NCBI GenBank assembly: GCA_913041075.1
Contig: CAJWGZ010000020.1
Span: 1-15,313, forward strand
Direction of reading: 5' to 3'
DNA from: an uncultured Fidelibacterota bacterium
GTDB taxonomy: Bacteria > Fidelibacterota > Marinisomatia > Marinisomatales > TCS55
DNA: 15,313 nt
The notes beneath the pieces were generated by a model. That model had not been told where the DNA came from, ran no database searches, and saw only the letters and a list, made by a program, of their open reading frames with translations. The translations under genes were made by a program, and so were the position numbers. Position 1 is the stretch's first letter; each line of letters opens with the position of its first letter. This document shows positions 7,933 to 14,307 of this stretch, piece by piece.

Positions 7933-8952
7933 CTACTCTTTTATTGGATATAACCAACCAAATTCGTCAGATACATCCCCGCGCTGAATTCCGGTAAGTA
8001 ATTGTCTTAATTTAGAGGTCAATTGTCCCATTTTTCCATCTGCAATTTTATGTTTACCATCCAAGCCGGTGATACTTCCAACCGGCGTTACGACAACAGC
8101 TGTTCCAGTACAAAAAACTTCATCCGCATCATAAAGTTCGGTCAAAGTAACATTTGTTTCTAACACTTCAAGACCTATTGTATCCTTCGCCAGTGTAATG
8201 ACAGAGTCACGAGTAATACCAGGTAATATACTTCCATCTAATTTTGGTGTTTTAATAGTATTCCCGGTTAATACAAATAGATTAGCAGAACCGACTTCTT
8301 CAACGAATTTTTCATCTTTTGCATTCAAAAATATAACCTCATCAAAGTCTCTATTTTTCGCTTCGGTGAGTGGGTATAAGGAAGCTGAATAATTACCGAT
8401 GGCCTTAGCGTTACCTATTCCTTTAGGTGCAGCACGATGATAATCATTACTTACTGTCAGACGTAAAGGTTTCACACCACCTTTGAAATAGGGTCCAACA
8501 GGAGACACAAACACCATGAAAGTATATTCTTCCACCGGTTTTACGCCTAGCGCTGTTGACGTGCCCCAAACGATTGGTCTTATATAGAGACTTCCTTTTC
8601 CATAGGGAGGAACATAATCAATATTGTCTATTAATGTTTCTTCTACCGCTTGCAAAAAAAACTCTTTATTCATTTCAGGGATACATAACCGCCTGGTAGA
8701 CATGGCCATTCTTTTTGCATTCATTTCTGGTCGAAATAAGACCACCTGATTTTTAATTGTCCGGTAGGCTTTAGTCCCCTCAAAACAACCCTGGCCGTAA
8801 TTCAATACACCTGCAGCAGGAGATAACTCAATTGTACCATAGGGAATCAAACCACCTAATTTCCATTCTTCTCCTATTCTACAATTTGCCTTGTACATAC
8901 TACGTGTTTCCCTCACATCAAATCCAAGATTGTCCCAATCTATCTTTTGCAT
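7933..8952 (-). CDS. ilvE: Branched-chain amino acid aminotransferase (fold-type IV, BCAT2-like)
   Basis: This PLP enzyme transfers the amino group between Leu/Ile/Val and 2-oxoglutarate. It serves as the last step of branched-chain amino acid synthesis or the first step of degradation. The 339-aa length suits the longer BCAT subgroup, related to eukaryotic BCATs. Visible motifs are GQGCFEGTKAYRT at about 53-65, the PLP lysine K183 in NAKAIGNYSASL, VEEVGSANLFVL at about 217-228 and TGTAVVVTPVGSI at about 282-294. The ATG at 8952 is preceded by GGAG at 8-nt spacing, formed from the last codons of the upstream acyl-CoA dehydrogenase gene. The gap between the two genes is only 2 nt. Being next to an acyl-CoA dehydrogenase and a thiolase slightly favours a degradative or balancing role over dedicated synthesis, but no other ilv or leu gene is present to decide this. 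Confidence 0.95.
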   Translation of the reverse strand: MQKIDWDNLGFDVRETRSMYKANCRIGEEWKLGGLIPYGTIELSPAAGVLNYGQGCFEGTKAYRTIKNQVVLFRPEMNAKRMAMSTRRLCIPEMNKEFFLQAVEETLIDNIDYVPPYGKGSLYIRPIVWGTSTALGVKPVEEYTFMVFVSPVGPYFKGGVKPLRLTVSNDYHRAAPKGIGNAKAIGNYSASLYPLTEAKNRDFDEVIFLNAKDEKFVEEVGSANLFVLTGNTIKTPKLDGSILPGITRDSVITLAKDTIGLEVLETNVTLTELYDADEVFCTGTAVVVTPVGSITGLDGKHKIADGKMGQLTSKLRQLLTGIQRGDVSDEFGWLYPIKE

Positions 8953-8954
8953 AA

Positions 8955-10094
8955 TTAATTCTCCATTATTTCCCTTGCGATTACCATTTGCTGTATTTCG
9001 GTTGTACCCTCATAAATTTGTGTAATTTTTGCATCACGCATTAATCTTTCAACACCATATTCTTGCATGTACCCATAACCACCAAAAATTTGTACACAAT
9101 CAATAGCTGCATCCATGGCTGTTTGCGATGCAAAGCTCTTAGCCATAGCAGCAGCTTTGGTATAAGGTTTATGCGCATCTTTTAAAATAGCCGCTTTTTG
9201 TATCAATAAGCGCGACGCTTCTACATTTGTACCCATTAACGCAATTTTTTCCTGCAATGCACCAAAACTGCCAATGGTTTTTCCAAATTGTTTTCTTTCT
9301 TTTGCATACTGGACAGATTTATCTAATGCTGCCTGGGCAATTCCTAATGCTTGCGCGGCGATGCCAATTCTACCACCATCGAGAGTGGTTAAGGCAATGC
9401 GAAAACCTTGTCCTTCTTTATCAATAAGATTCTCAATTGGAACGTGGCAATTATCAAAATATAGTTCACATGTATCCGAGCCACGAATACCAAGTTTATC
9501 TTCTTTTTTACCAACCGAAAAACCATCTAGGTCTTTTGGTACTATGAATGCAGATATACCATTATAACCTGCTGATTTATCTGTTAAAGCCATTACAATT
9601 ACTACATCTGAATTGATACCACTAGTAACCCAGTTTTTCGCGCCATTAAGTACATAGTATTGCCCACTTTTTTCTGCAATAGTATGCATGTTACTGGCAT
9701 CGGAACCAGACTGGGGTTCACTTAAAGAAAAAGCACCCAATTGCTCACCACTAGCTAACTTTGTTAAATAGGTTTCTTTCTGCCAATCATTTCCATAATT
9801 GACAAATATCTGGCAAACAAGGCTATTATTCACAGATACAATAACACCTGCTGATGCGTCTACTCTTGATAATTCTTCGATAATCAGGGTATAACTAATT
9901 GTATCCATACCAGCGCCATTCCATCTTTCTGGAACCATGACACCCATAAATCCAAGTTCACCCATCATTTTTACCTGCTCAGATGGAAACTCCGCATTTT
10001 CATCACGTTCGATCACACCAGGTTTAAGATGTTTCTCAGCAAATTTCCGGGCTGTGTTTCGTACTAATTCATGTTCTTCAGAATAGAAGTTCAT
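8955..10094 (-). CDS. Acyl-CoA dehydrogenase (short- or branched-chain type)
   Basis: This FAD flavoprotein oxidises the alpha-beta bond of an acyl-CoA and passes electrons to ETF. The length, 379 aa, is typical. It has the usual order: an N-terminal helical domain, a central beta domain with the flavin-binding signature GAFSLSEPQSGSD and the KNWVTSG segment, and a C-terminal helical domain containing RKQFGKTIGSFGALQ and CVQIFGGYGYMQEYGVERLMRD. The predicted catalytic base is Glu362 in QIYEGTTEIQ, the position used by butyryl/short-chain dehydrogenases (isovaleryl and long-chain types place it elsewhere). Its ATG at 10094 shares one base with the thiolase stop (TAATG), and AAAGG lies 5-6 nt upstream, so translation is probably coupled. 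The substrate is inferred to be a C4-C5 acyl-CoA from the neighbours and the Glu position, but this is not proven. Confidence 0.95.
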   Translation of the reverse strand: MNFYSEEHELVRNTARKFAEKHLKPGVIERDENAEFPSEQVKMMGELGFMGVMVPERWNGAGMDTISYTLIIEELSRVDASAGVIVSVNNSLVCQIFVNYGNDWQKETYLTKLASGEQLGAFSLSEPQSGSDASNMHTIAEKSGQYYVLNGAKNWVTSGINSDVVIVMALTDKSAGYNGISAFIVPKDLDGFSVGKKEDKLGIRGSDTCELYFDNCHVPIENLIDKEGQGFRIALTTLDGGRIGIAAQALGIAQAALDKSVQYAKERKQFGKTIGSFGALQEKIALMGTNVEASRLLIQKAAILKDAHKPYTKAAAMAKSFASQTAMDAAIDCVQIFGGYGYMQEYGVERLMRDAKITQIYEGTTEIQQMVIAREIMEN

Positions 10095-11281
10095 TATACC
10101 CTTTCAACAATCATAGCTGATGCTTCACCACCACCAATGCACAACGTGGCCAAACCCGTTGTAACATCTCGTGATTTCAAAGCATAGATAAGTGTGGTTA
10201 AGATACGCGCACCGCTTGCACCGATTGGATGCCCGAGAGCAATAGCCCCGCCATTCACATTTACTTTACTATGATCCAAGTTAAAATCATCCATGACGGC
10301 CATGGCGACCGGCGCAAAGGCCTCATTAATTTCCCATAAATCTATATCAGCAACTTCCATCCCAACTTTTTCAAGCACCTTACTAATTGCTTTAATTGGC
10401 GCTGTTGTGAACCATTCAGGTTCCTGTGCTGCAGAAGCTTGACTAATAATACGTACCAATGGCGTAAACCCCAATTCTGTAGCCTTGGTTTCACTAATTA
10501 ATAATACACCAGCAGCTCCATCATTGATTTTTGACGCATTGCCTGCGGTAACCGTACCGTCCTTTTCAAATGCTGGTCGCAACTTGTCCATTTTATCAAA
10601 ATTTGCTCGACCAGGTTCTTCATCGATATTTACCGTGACCGTATTCCTTTTTCTGTCCATTACATCTACCGCTATTATTTCATCATTAAATGCTCCCGTT
10701 TTCTGAGCATCTAGCGCACGCGTATAAGATTCTTTCGCAAAGTCATTTTGATCTTCTTTGCTATAGTGGCGATCCCGCGCACAAATTTCAGCACAATTAC
10801 CCATATGAGTATCATTATAGACATCCCACAAACCATCCGTTATCATGCTGTCAATCAACTCCCCATGGCCTAGCCGATACCCATCCCTGCCTTTGGATAA
10901 TAGGTATGGTGCTTGACTCATATTTTCAAATCCACCCGCAATAATAATATCAGCGTCACCCACTTGAATAGCCTGTGTCGCCAGCATAGCAGCTTTTAAA
11001 CCAGATCCACACATTTTATTTATGGTGATGCATTCTACAGTATCTGGCAGACCAGACTCTAATGCAGCTTGTCTTGCTGGTGCCTGGCCTAATCCTGCTG
11101 CTAATACGTTACCCATTATCACTTCATTCACCGATGTCGGATCAAGCATCGTTTCTTCCAAAATCCCACCAATTACTTTAGCGCCTAAGTCAGGTCCACT
11201 TACTGATGAAATCGATCCTTGAAACGCCCCTACAGGAGTTCGCTTAGCAGCAGCAATAACTACATTTTGTATTTTTTCCAT
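10094..11281 (-). CDS. Thiolase, probably acetyl-CoA C-acetyltransferase
   Basis: This thiolase-superfamily enzyme joins or splits acyl-CoA units (2 acetyl-CoA to acetoacetyl-CoA + CoA, or the reverse). At 395 aa it has the length of biosynthetic/short-chain thiolases. Catalytic residues are visible: nucleophilic Cys91 in INKMCGSGLKA, His351 in GGAIALGHPIGASGARIL, and Cys381 in CIGGGEASAMIVERV. The GGFENMSQAPYLL substrate-loop motif is also present and is typical of acetoacetyl-CoA thiolases (AtoB/PhbA type). It is the first gene of the operon, and a promoter-like pair lies just upstream at 11302-11330. It overlaps the acyl-CoA dehydrogenase gene by one base. With that enzyme and the aminotransferase it fits short-chain or branched-chain acyl-CoA metabolism. 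An enoyl-CoA hydratase and a hydroxyacyl-CoA dehydrogenase would be needed for a full pathway and are not in the window. Confidence 0.94.
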   Translation of the reverse strand: MEKIQNVVIAAAKRTPVGAFQGSISSVSGPDLGAKVIGGILEETMLDPTSVNEVIMGNVLAAGLGQAPARQAALESGLPDTVECITINKMCGSGLKAAMLATQAIQVGDADIIIAGGFENMSQAPYLLSKGRDGYRLGHGELIDSMITDGLWDVYNDTHMGNCAEICARDRHYSKEDQNDFAKESYTRALDAQKTGAFNDEIIAVDVMDRKRNTVTVNIDEEPGRANFDKMDKLRPAFEKDGTVTAGNASKINDGAAGVLLISETKATELGFTPLVRIISQASAAQEPEWFTTAPIKAISKVLEKVGMEVADIDLWEINEAFAPVAMAVMDDFNLDHSKVNVNGGAIALGHPIGASGARILTTLIYALKSRDVTTGLATLCIGGGEASAMIVERV

Positions 11282-11290
11282 CAGTATTAA

Positions 11291-11398
11291 TTACAAATTA
11301 CAATATAGAATAAATGACCTCAGTCGTCGAGGAAATTCCCGCAAATAAAAATCAATTTCTACTATCCAAAAAGCCATTAACAGTCGATTAGCACCCAT
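11291..11398 (-). CDS. Possible 35-aa small ORF upstream of the thiolase operon
   Basis: On the minus strand an ATG at 11398 opens 35 codons ending with TAA at 11291, ten bases before the thiolase ATG. The peptide begins MGANRLLMAFWIVEIDFYL and continues as a basic stretch (REFPRRLRSF), giving a hydrophobic N-terminus and a cationic C-terminus. No ribosome binding site is visible. The candidate promoter at 11302-11330 lies inside this ORF, so both assignments cannot easily be fully active together. In AT-rich DNA a 35-codon ORF is expected by chance, so this is only a candidate leader peptide or small membrane protein. Confidence 0.15.
   Translation of the reverse strand: MGANRLLMAFWIVEIDFYLREFPRRLRSFILYCNL
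11302..11330 (-). promoter_or_regulatory. Candidate promoter of the thiolase-acd-ilvE-nusB-secA operon
   Basis: On the minus strand TCGACG (11330-11325) and TATATT (11307-11302) are spaced by 17 nt and match the sigma-70 boxes at 4/6 and 5/6. Transcription would begin around 11295, only about 14 nt before the thiolase ATG. The -35 region lies inside a short CCTC...GAGG dyad (11318-11332) that could be an operator. FCB sigma factors may prefer other sequences. Confidence 0.35.
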
Positions 11399-11430
11399 TC
11401 TAACAGCTGATGAAATATTAAATGCTAATC
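11386..11430. repeat. 7-bp inverted repeat in the phoH-thiolase gap
   Basis: GATTAGC (11386-11392) and GCTAATC (11424-11430) are exact reverse complements 31 nt apart. They lie in the 235-nt non-coding stretch between phoH and the thiolase operon, upstream of the candidate promoter. They could be paired operator half-sites or a weak RNA stem. Seven base pairs in AT-rich sequence is not strong evidence. Confidence 0.25.
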
Positions 11431-11516
11431 AGTAATTATTTCGTTTGTAATATTTGGTAAAATTAGTATCAATGAACACTGGAATCATAGCATTTCAGGC
11501 TCTAGGAAATGGTTAA

Positions 11517-12467
11517 TCACTTCTTTTTCGTTTTGTTTGTTTTATCATAGGCACGAATGATATCCTGCACCAATTTATGCCTAACCACATCACTTTCATT
11601 TAATTTCACCAAACCAATGCCATCGATTCCCTTCAGAATATTCACCACTTGAATCAAACCTGAATCACTGCTCTTCGGTAAATCAATTTGCGTAATATCA
11701 CCGGTAATAATTGCTTTTGAATTAACGCCAAGCCTAGTAAGAAACATCTTCATTTGCATCGGTGTAGCGTTCTGGGCCTCATCTAAGATCATGAACGCAT
11801 TATTCAAAGTACGACCACGCATATAGGCCAAAGGAATTATTTCAATTGTACCATTAGATAAAACTCTTTTCAACTTTGGTTTTGGCATAATATCACCGAG
11901 TGCATCGTATAAAGGTGTAAGATACGGATCAACTTTTTCTTTTAGATCTCCGGGTAAAAACCCAAGGTTTTCGCCAGCTTCTACCGCTGGTCGACACAAC
12001 GCTATACGATCCACTTCGTGATTTTCAAGCGCAGCAATTGCGAAAGCAACAGCAATATATGTTTTTCCTGTACCCGCAGGTCCAATAGTTAAAACAATGT
12101 CATTATTTTGAACAATATTAATGTATTCTTGCTGACCATCTGACCGGGCAACTATTGCTCCTTTTCTTCCATAATGAATAACATCTTTCGGCACTTGATT
12201 ATCATGGCCATTATCAATTGTTACAACTTCGATCAACTGGCGTACATCTTTCGCTGTTAAAGATCCTTTACGAGCCAACGTTTGTTTCATCTCATGAATG
12301 ACTTCTTTCGCCAAATCAAGCTGTATATCATCGCCCTTAAGTTTAATGTTATCGTTCCGGACAACAACATTAACTGCAAAAGATCCCTCAATTAATCGTA
12401 GATGGGCATCCGCTGCTCCAAAAAGAGTAGCCAGGTCGATACCTTTAATGTCGAGTGTCTTTTCCAT
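11517..12467 (-). CDS. PhoH family ATPase (PhoL/YbeZ-like)
   Basis: Cytoplasmic P-loop NTPase of the PhoH family, linked in other bacteria to RNA metabolism and often paired with the YbeY endoribonuclease. Numbered from the ATG at 12467 (316 aa), an N-terminal KH-like region (about 1-90) precedes the PhoH domain. Walker A GPAGTGKT is at 129-136, CRPAVEAGENLGFLPGDL follows, and Walker B is MILDEAQN at 226-233. The further motif TGDITQIDLP is at about 255-264. A TTG at 12482 would add five residues (MKINK), but the ATG is preferred because family proteins usually begin near MEKTLDIKG. ybeY, the usual partner downstream, is absent; a 235-nt gap and an unrelated operon follow. Upstream the gene diverges from the TatT-like lipoprotein gene with about 95 nt between starts. 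Confidence 0.95.
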   Translation of the reverse strand: MEKTLDIKGIDLATLFGAADAHLRLIEGSFAVNVVVRNDNIKLKGDDIQLDLAKEVIHEMKQTLARKGSLTAKDVRQLIEVVTIDNGHDNQVPKDVIHYGRKGAIVARSDGQQEYINIVQNNDIVLTIGPAGTGKTYIAVAFAIAALENHEVDRIALCRPAVEAGENLGFLPGDLKEKVDPYLTPLYDALGDIMPKPKLKRVLSNGTIEIIPLAYMRGRTLNNAFMILDEAQNATPMQMKMFLTRLGVNSKAIITGDITQIDLPKSSDSGLIQVVNILKGIDGIGLVKLNESDVVRHKLVQDIIRAYDKTNKTKKK

Positions 12468-12471
12468 CTTA

Positions 12472-12499
12472 TTGATTTTCAATATTAATTTTGTACTAT
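12472..12499 (+). promoter_or_regulatory. Candidate promoter of the TatT-like lipoprotein gene
   Basis: TTGATT (12472-12477) and TACTAT (12494-12499) are separated by 16 nt in the divergent phoH/lipoprotein intergenic region (12468-12562). Transcription would start near 12506, leaving a leader of about 57 nt. The opposite strand must also hold the phoH promoter. A TATAGT on the minus strand (12500-12495) overlaps this -10 box, but I see no good matching -35. Confidence 0.25.
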
Positions 12500-12562
12500 A
12501 TTTTACATTAAGAATCAGGAATTAATCCATTGCATAGCGAATTTTACCTAACCAAAGGTCAC

Positions 12563-13423
12563 ATGCGACTAAAATATATCCATTTAGCAATATGTTGTTT
12601 ATTTATCTACATGAGCTGCGGTTACTTGAACATCAAATCGAACACAAATAGGATGAATTCTGAATCCCTCATTAAACAGGGTAAAGCATATTGGGAAAAA
12701 CGAGCCAATCCAAAGAGTGCGAAAATGGCGGCGTTATTTTTCGAAAAAGCGGTTGAACTAAACCCCAAAAAATTAGAATTGGCCGTATCATTGAGCAGAG
12801 CGTACTTTTTTCAAGGATACTACATAGAAATTGACCCGGCAATACGCGACACATTATACTTGAAGGGCGCAAACGCTGCACTTACTGGTTTTAAAAATAC
12901 CACATACTTTCAATCATTTGCTGATACTACATCGGTGGATAATTCAAAGTTACAAATCTCAGCTATCAGTCAAGCACCAGTTGAAACAATCCCCGCATTA
13001 TACTGGTGGGCAGCAAATATTGGACGTTATCTCACTACCAAGCCAGTACTAACCCGGATTGAATCAAGAGAGATCATTGAGACAGCGATGCACCGGATTG
13101 CAACTCTGGATGAAGATTATTATTATGGTGGTCCAACTCGATTCTTCGGTACGTTTTATTCTCGTTTACCTGGTGTTCCTTTAGATAGAGCAAAAAGTAA
13201 TTTTGATCAATCGCTTGCTGACAGTCCCGACTATTTAGGTACGAGGGTATTACGCGCCCGTTATTACCACACGAAATTGGGAAATCGAGATTTATTTGAA
13301 GAAGACCTTAATTATGTAATTAATGCTGATCCATCAGCACTGCCTGATGCCATGCCTGAGAATCTGTATGAACAGGAAAAAGCGAGGGAACTATTAAAGC
13401 ATACCTCAATTCTTTTTGAATAA
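12563..13423 (+). CDS. TatT-like TPR lipoprotein (TRAP transporter-associated family)
   Basis: The product from the ATG at 12563 is 286 aa. AAAGG lies 6 nt upstream of that ATG, which decides against an in-frame TTG 33 nt earlier. Residues 1-18 are a lipoprotein signal peptide ending in a lipobox (IYMSCG), with Cys19 as the lipidation site. The rest is helical. It includes a TPR-like segment at about 34-70 (KQGKAYWEKR...AALFFEKAVELNP), IPALYWWAANIGRYL at about 143-157, YYYGGPTRFFGTFYSRLPG at about 186-204 and RAKSNFDQSLADSPDY at about 209-224. This order (paired aromatic ALYWW helix, GGP...G...lP, then AKxxFxxSL) fits the TatT family, described from Treponema pallidum Tp0956 as a trimeric periplasmic partner of TRAP-transporter binding proteins. 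No TRAP permease or binding protein is nearby, so its partner is unknown. It is the only plus-strand gene and converges on the next gene with a 13-nt gap. Confidence 0.75.
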   Translation: MRLKYIHLAICCLFIYMSCGYLNIKSNTNRMNSESLIKQGKAYWEKRANPKSAKMAALFFEKAVELNPKKLELAVSLSRAYFFQGYYIEIDPAIRDTLYLKGANAALTGFKNTTYFQSFADTTSVDNSKLQISAISQAPVETIPALYWWAANIGRYLTTKPVLTRIESREIIETAMHRIATLDEDYYYGGPTRFFGTFYSRLPGVPLDRAKSNFDQSLADSPDYLGTRVLRARYYHTKLGNRDLFEEDLNYVINADPSALPDAMPENLYEQEKARELLKHTSILFE

Positions 13424-13436
13424 ATAACCTCTTTTT

Positions 13437-14024
13437 CTAGACGTATAATTCCATCAAGGCGCATATTGAGTCTAATTTTGATCGTATTATTTCACATACA
13501 TCTAATGAAGACCACTCAGCAATGTCCATATGATCAGATACTACTTTTATAACTGCAATTTTATCTATATTTAAGTAACTGATAGCCTTTGCAATAATAA
13601 TCGCTGCTTCCATATCAACCAACCCCTCATAACCCACATGCCCAGTGGTGATTCCTTTTGCTACTGTCGTTAAGAACATTGTGTCAAATTCATTTTTTTC
13701 CGGTATCGTTAGAAAATATTTATCATGCGTTTCATCATTAGTCACCTTGTTTACTGGATATACTTCACCAATTTCTGTTTTATCTGGATGACCGCCAGCA
13801 ATACCAACATTAAATAATACGACATTATCAAAATCAGGAATTCTTTCCAGAAATACAGGTAAAGTACTTTTTACCCGATCAACTCCTACGCCAGTAATTA
13901 ACAAACTGCAGTTTTCATCATTAAAAACACGCAGATCTGATTGGTTTTTATCCTTTGCCAATTTAAAGCGATCAATAAAGGGTTCAGCTTCATCCCGTAA
14001 TGCTGTTATTATTAGTCTATTCAA
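13437..14024 (-). CDS. MTA/SAH nucleosidase-like (purine nucleoside phosphorylase superfamily) protein
   Basis: The 195-aa product belongs to the PNP/UDP superfamily whose members cleave N-glycosidic bonds of nucleosides such as methylthioadenosine, S-adenosylhomocysteine or futalosine. Visible landmarks are Glu12 in the N-terminal strand-turn (IITALRDEAEPF), ITGVGVDRV at 43-51, FNVGIAGG at 71-78, the ribose-binding VDMEAA at 136-141 with Glu139, and KVVSDHMD at 160-167 with the predicted catalytic Asp164. It is about 35 residues shorter than E. coli MTAN, with a short region before VDMEAA, so substrate cannot be assigned from motifs alone. Futalosine hydrolase and Bacteroidetes-type MTA/SAH nucleosidase are the main options. 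The start is a TTG at 14024. An in-frame stop lies three codons upstream and no ATG precedes the first strand. It follows the VanZ-like gene by 6 nt, so the two are probably co-transcribed. Confidence 0.75.
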   Translation of the reverse strand: MNRLIITALRDEAEPFIDRFKLAKDKNQSDLRVFNDENCSLLITGVGVDRVKSTLPVFLERIPDFDNVVLFNVGIAGGHPDKTEIGEVYPVNKVTNDETHDKYFLTIPEKNEFDTMFLTTVAKGITTGHVGYEGLVDMEAAIIIAKAISYLNIDKIAVIKVVSDHMDIAEWSSLDVCEIIRSKLDSICALMELYV

Positions 14025-14030
14025 CAGTGA

Positions 14031-14267
14031 TTAATTATTTTTCTGCCCCTTAAAATATAGCCCTACACCGTAACCAATAAAGTTTACTAAAATATCAGCG
14101 ATCTTATTGGGTATTGTTTCAATTGCAAAGTCATACTGTAACACCAACTCCAACATTTCCCAACCAAAAGAGAACAATAGAAATAATAACCAGCGGATCC
14201 CGGTATATCGCCCAACAAAATAATAAATAATAAAATGAATGATCGAATAATGGTTTATGATGGTCAT
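14031..14267 (-). CDS. Small VanZ-like integral membrane protein, uncharacterised
   Basis: The 78-aa product is almost entirely hydrophobic. Its likely membrane segments are about 8-33 (IIHFIIYYFVGR...WLLFLLFSFGWE) and 56-72 (IADILVNFIGYGVGLYF). The spacing of WEMLE (about 36-40), IPNKIADILVNFIGYGVG and a short basic tail (KGQKNN) resembles the WE...E...N..AD...N..G pattern of VanZ-like membrane proteins. No function can be assigned. The ATG at 14267 is bounded upstream by an in-frame stop inside the aspS terminator region. It lies just 8 nt beyond the aspS terminator hairpin on the same strand, so its transcription must come from read-through or a promoter within or near the hairpin. It precedes the nucleosidase gene by 6 nt and probably shares its transcript. 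Confidence 0.6.
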   Translation of the reverse strand: MTIINHYSIIHFIIYYFVGRYTGIRWLLFLLFSFGWEMLELVLQYDFAIETIPNKIADILVNFIGYGVGLYFKGQKNN

Positions 14268-14274
14268 AAATATG

Positions 14275-14299
14275 AAAAAGCATCCGAAAGGATGCTTTT
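14275..14299 (-). terminator. Rho-independent terminator of aspS
   Basis: AAAAGCATCC (14299-14290 on the minus strand) pairs perfectly with GGATGCTTTT around the 4-nt loop TTTC. That is a 10-bp stem whose 3' arm ends in a T-run (TTTTT). The aspS stop is 8 nt upstream. The stem is nearly symmetrical with A/T runs on both flanks, so it could also terminate plus-strand transcription. Confidence 0.88.
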
Positions 14300-14307
14300 A
14301 ATGGCAA

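Noticed and set aside
9227..11222. Plus-strand ORFs of 66-97 codons opposite the acyl-CoA dehydrogenase and thiolase genes
   Set aside because: The opposite frames carry complete catalytic motifs, and the antisense products look random.
11491..11511. Hairpin CATTTC...GAAATG just after phoH as a terminator
   Set aside because: The stem is only 6 bp with a 9-nt loop, and no T-run follows on the minus strand.
12468..12482. TTG at 12482 as start of phoH
   Set aside because: It adds only five unconserved-looking residues, and a normal ATG is available at 12467.
12530..12562. TTG at 12530 as start of the lipoprotein gene
   Set aside because: The ATG at 12563 has AAAGG at 6-nt spacing and begins directly with a proper lipoprotein signal peptide. 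The longer form would bury it behind 11 extra residues.
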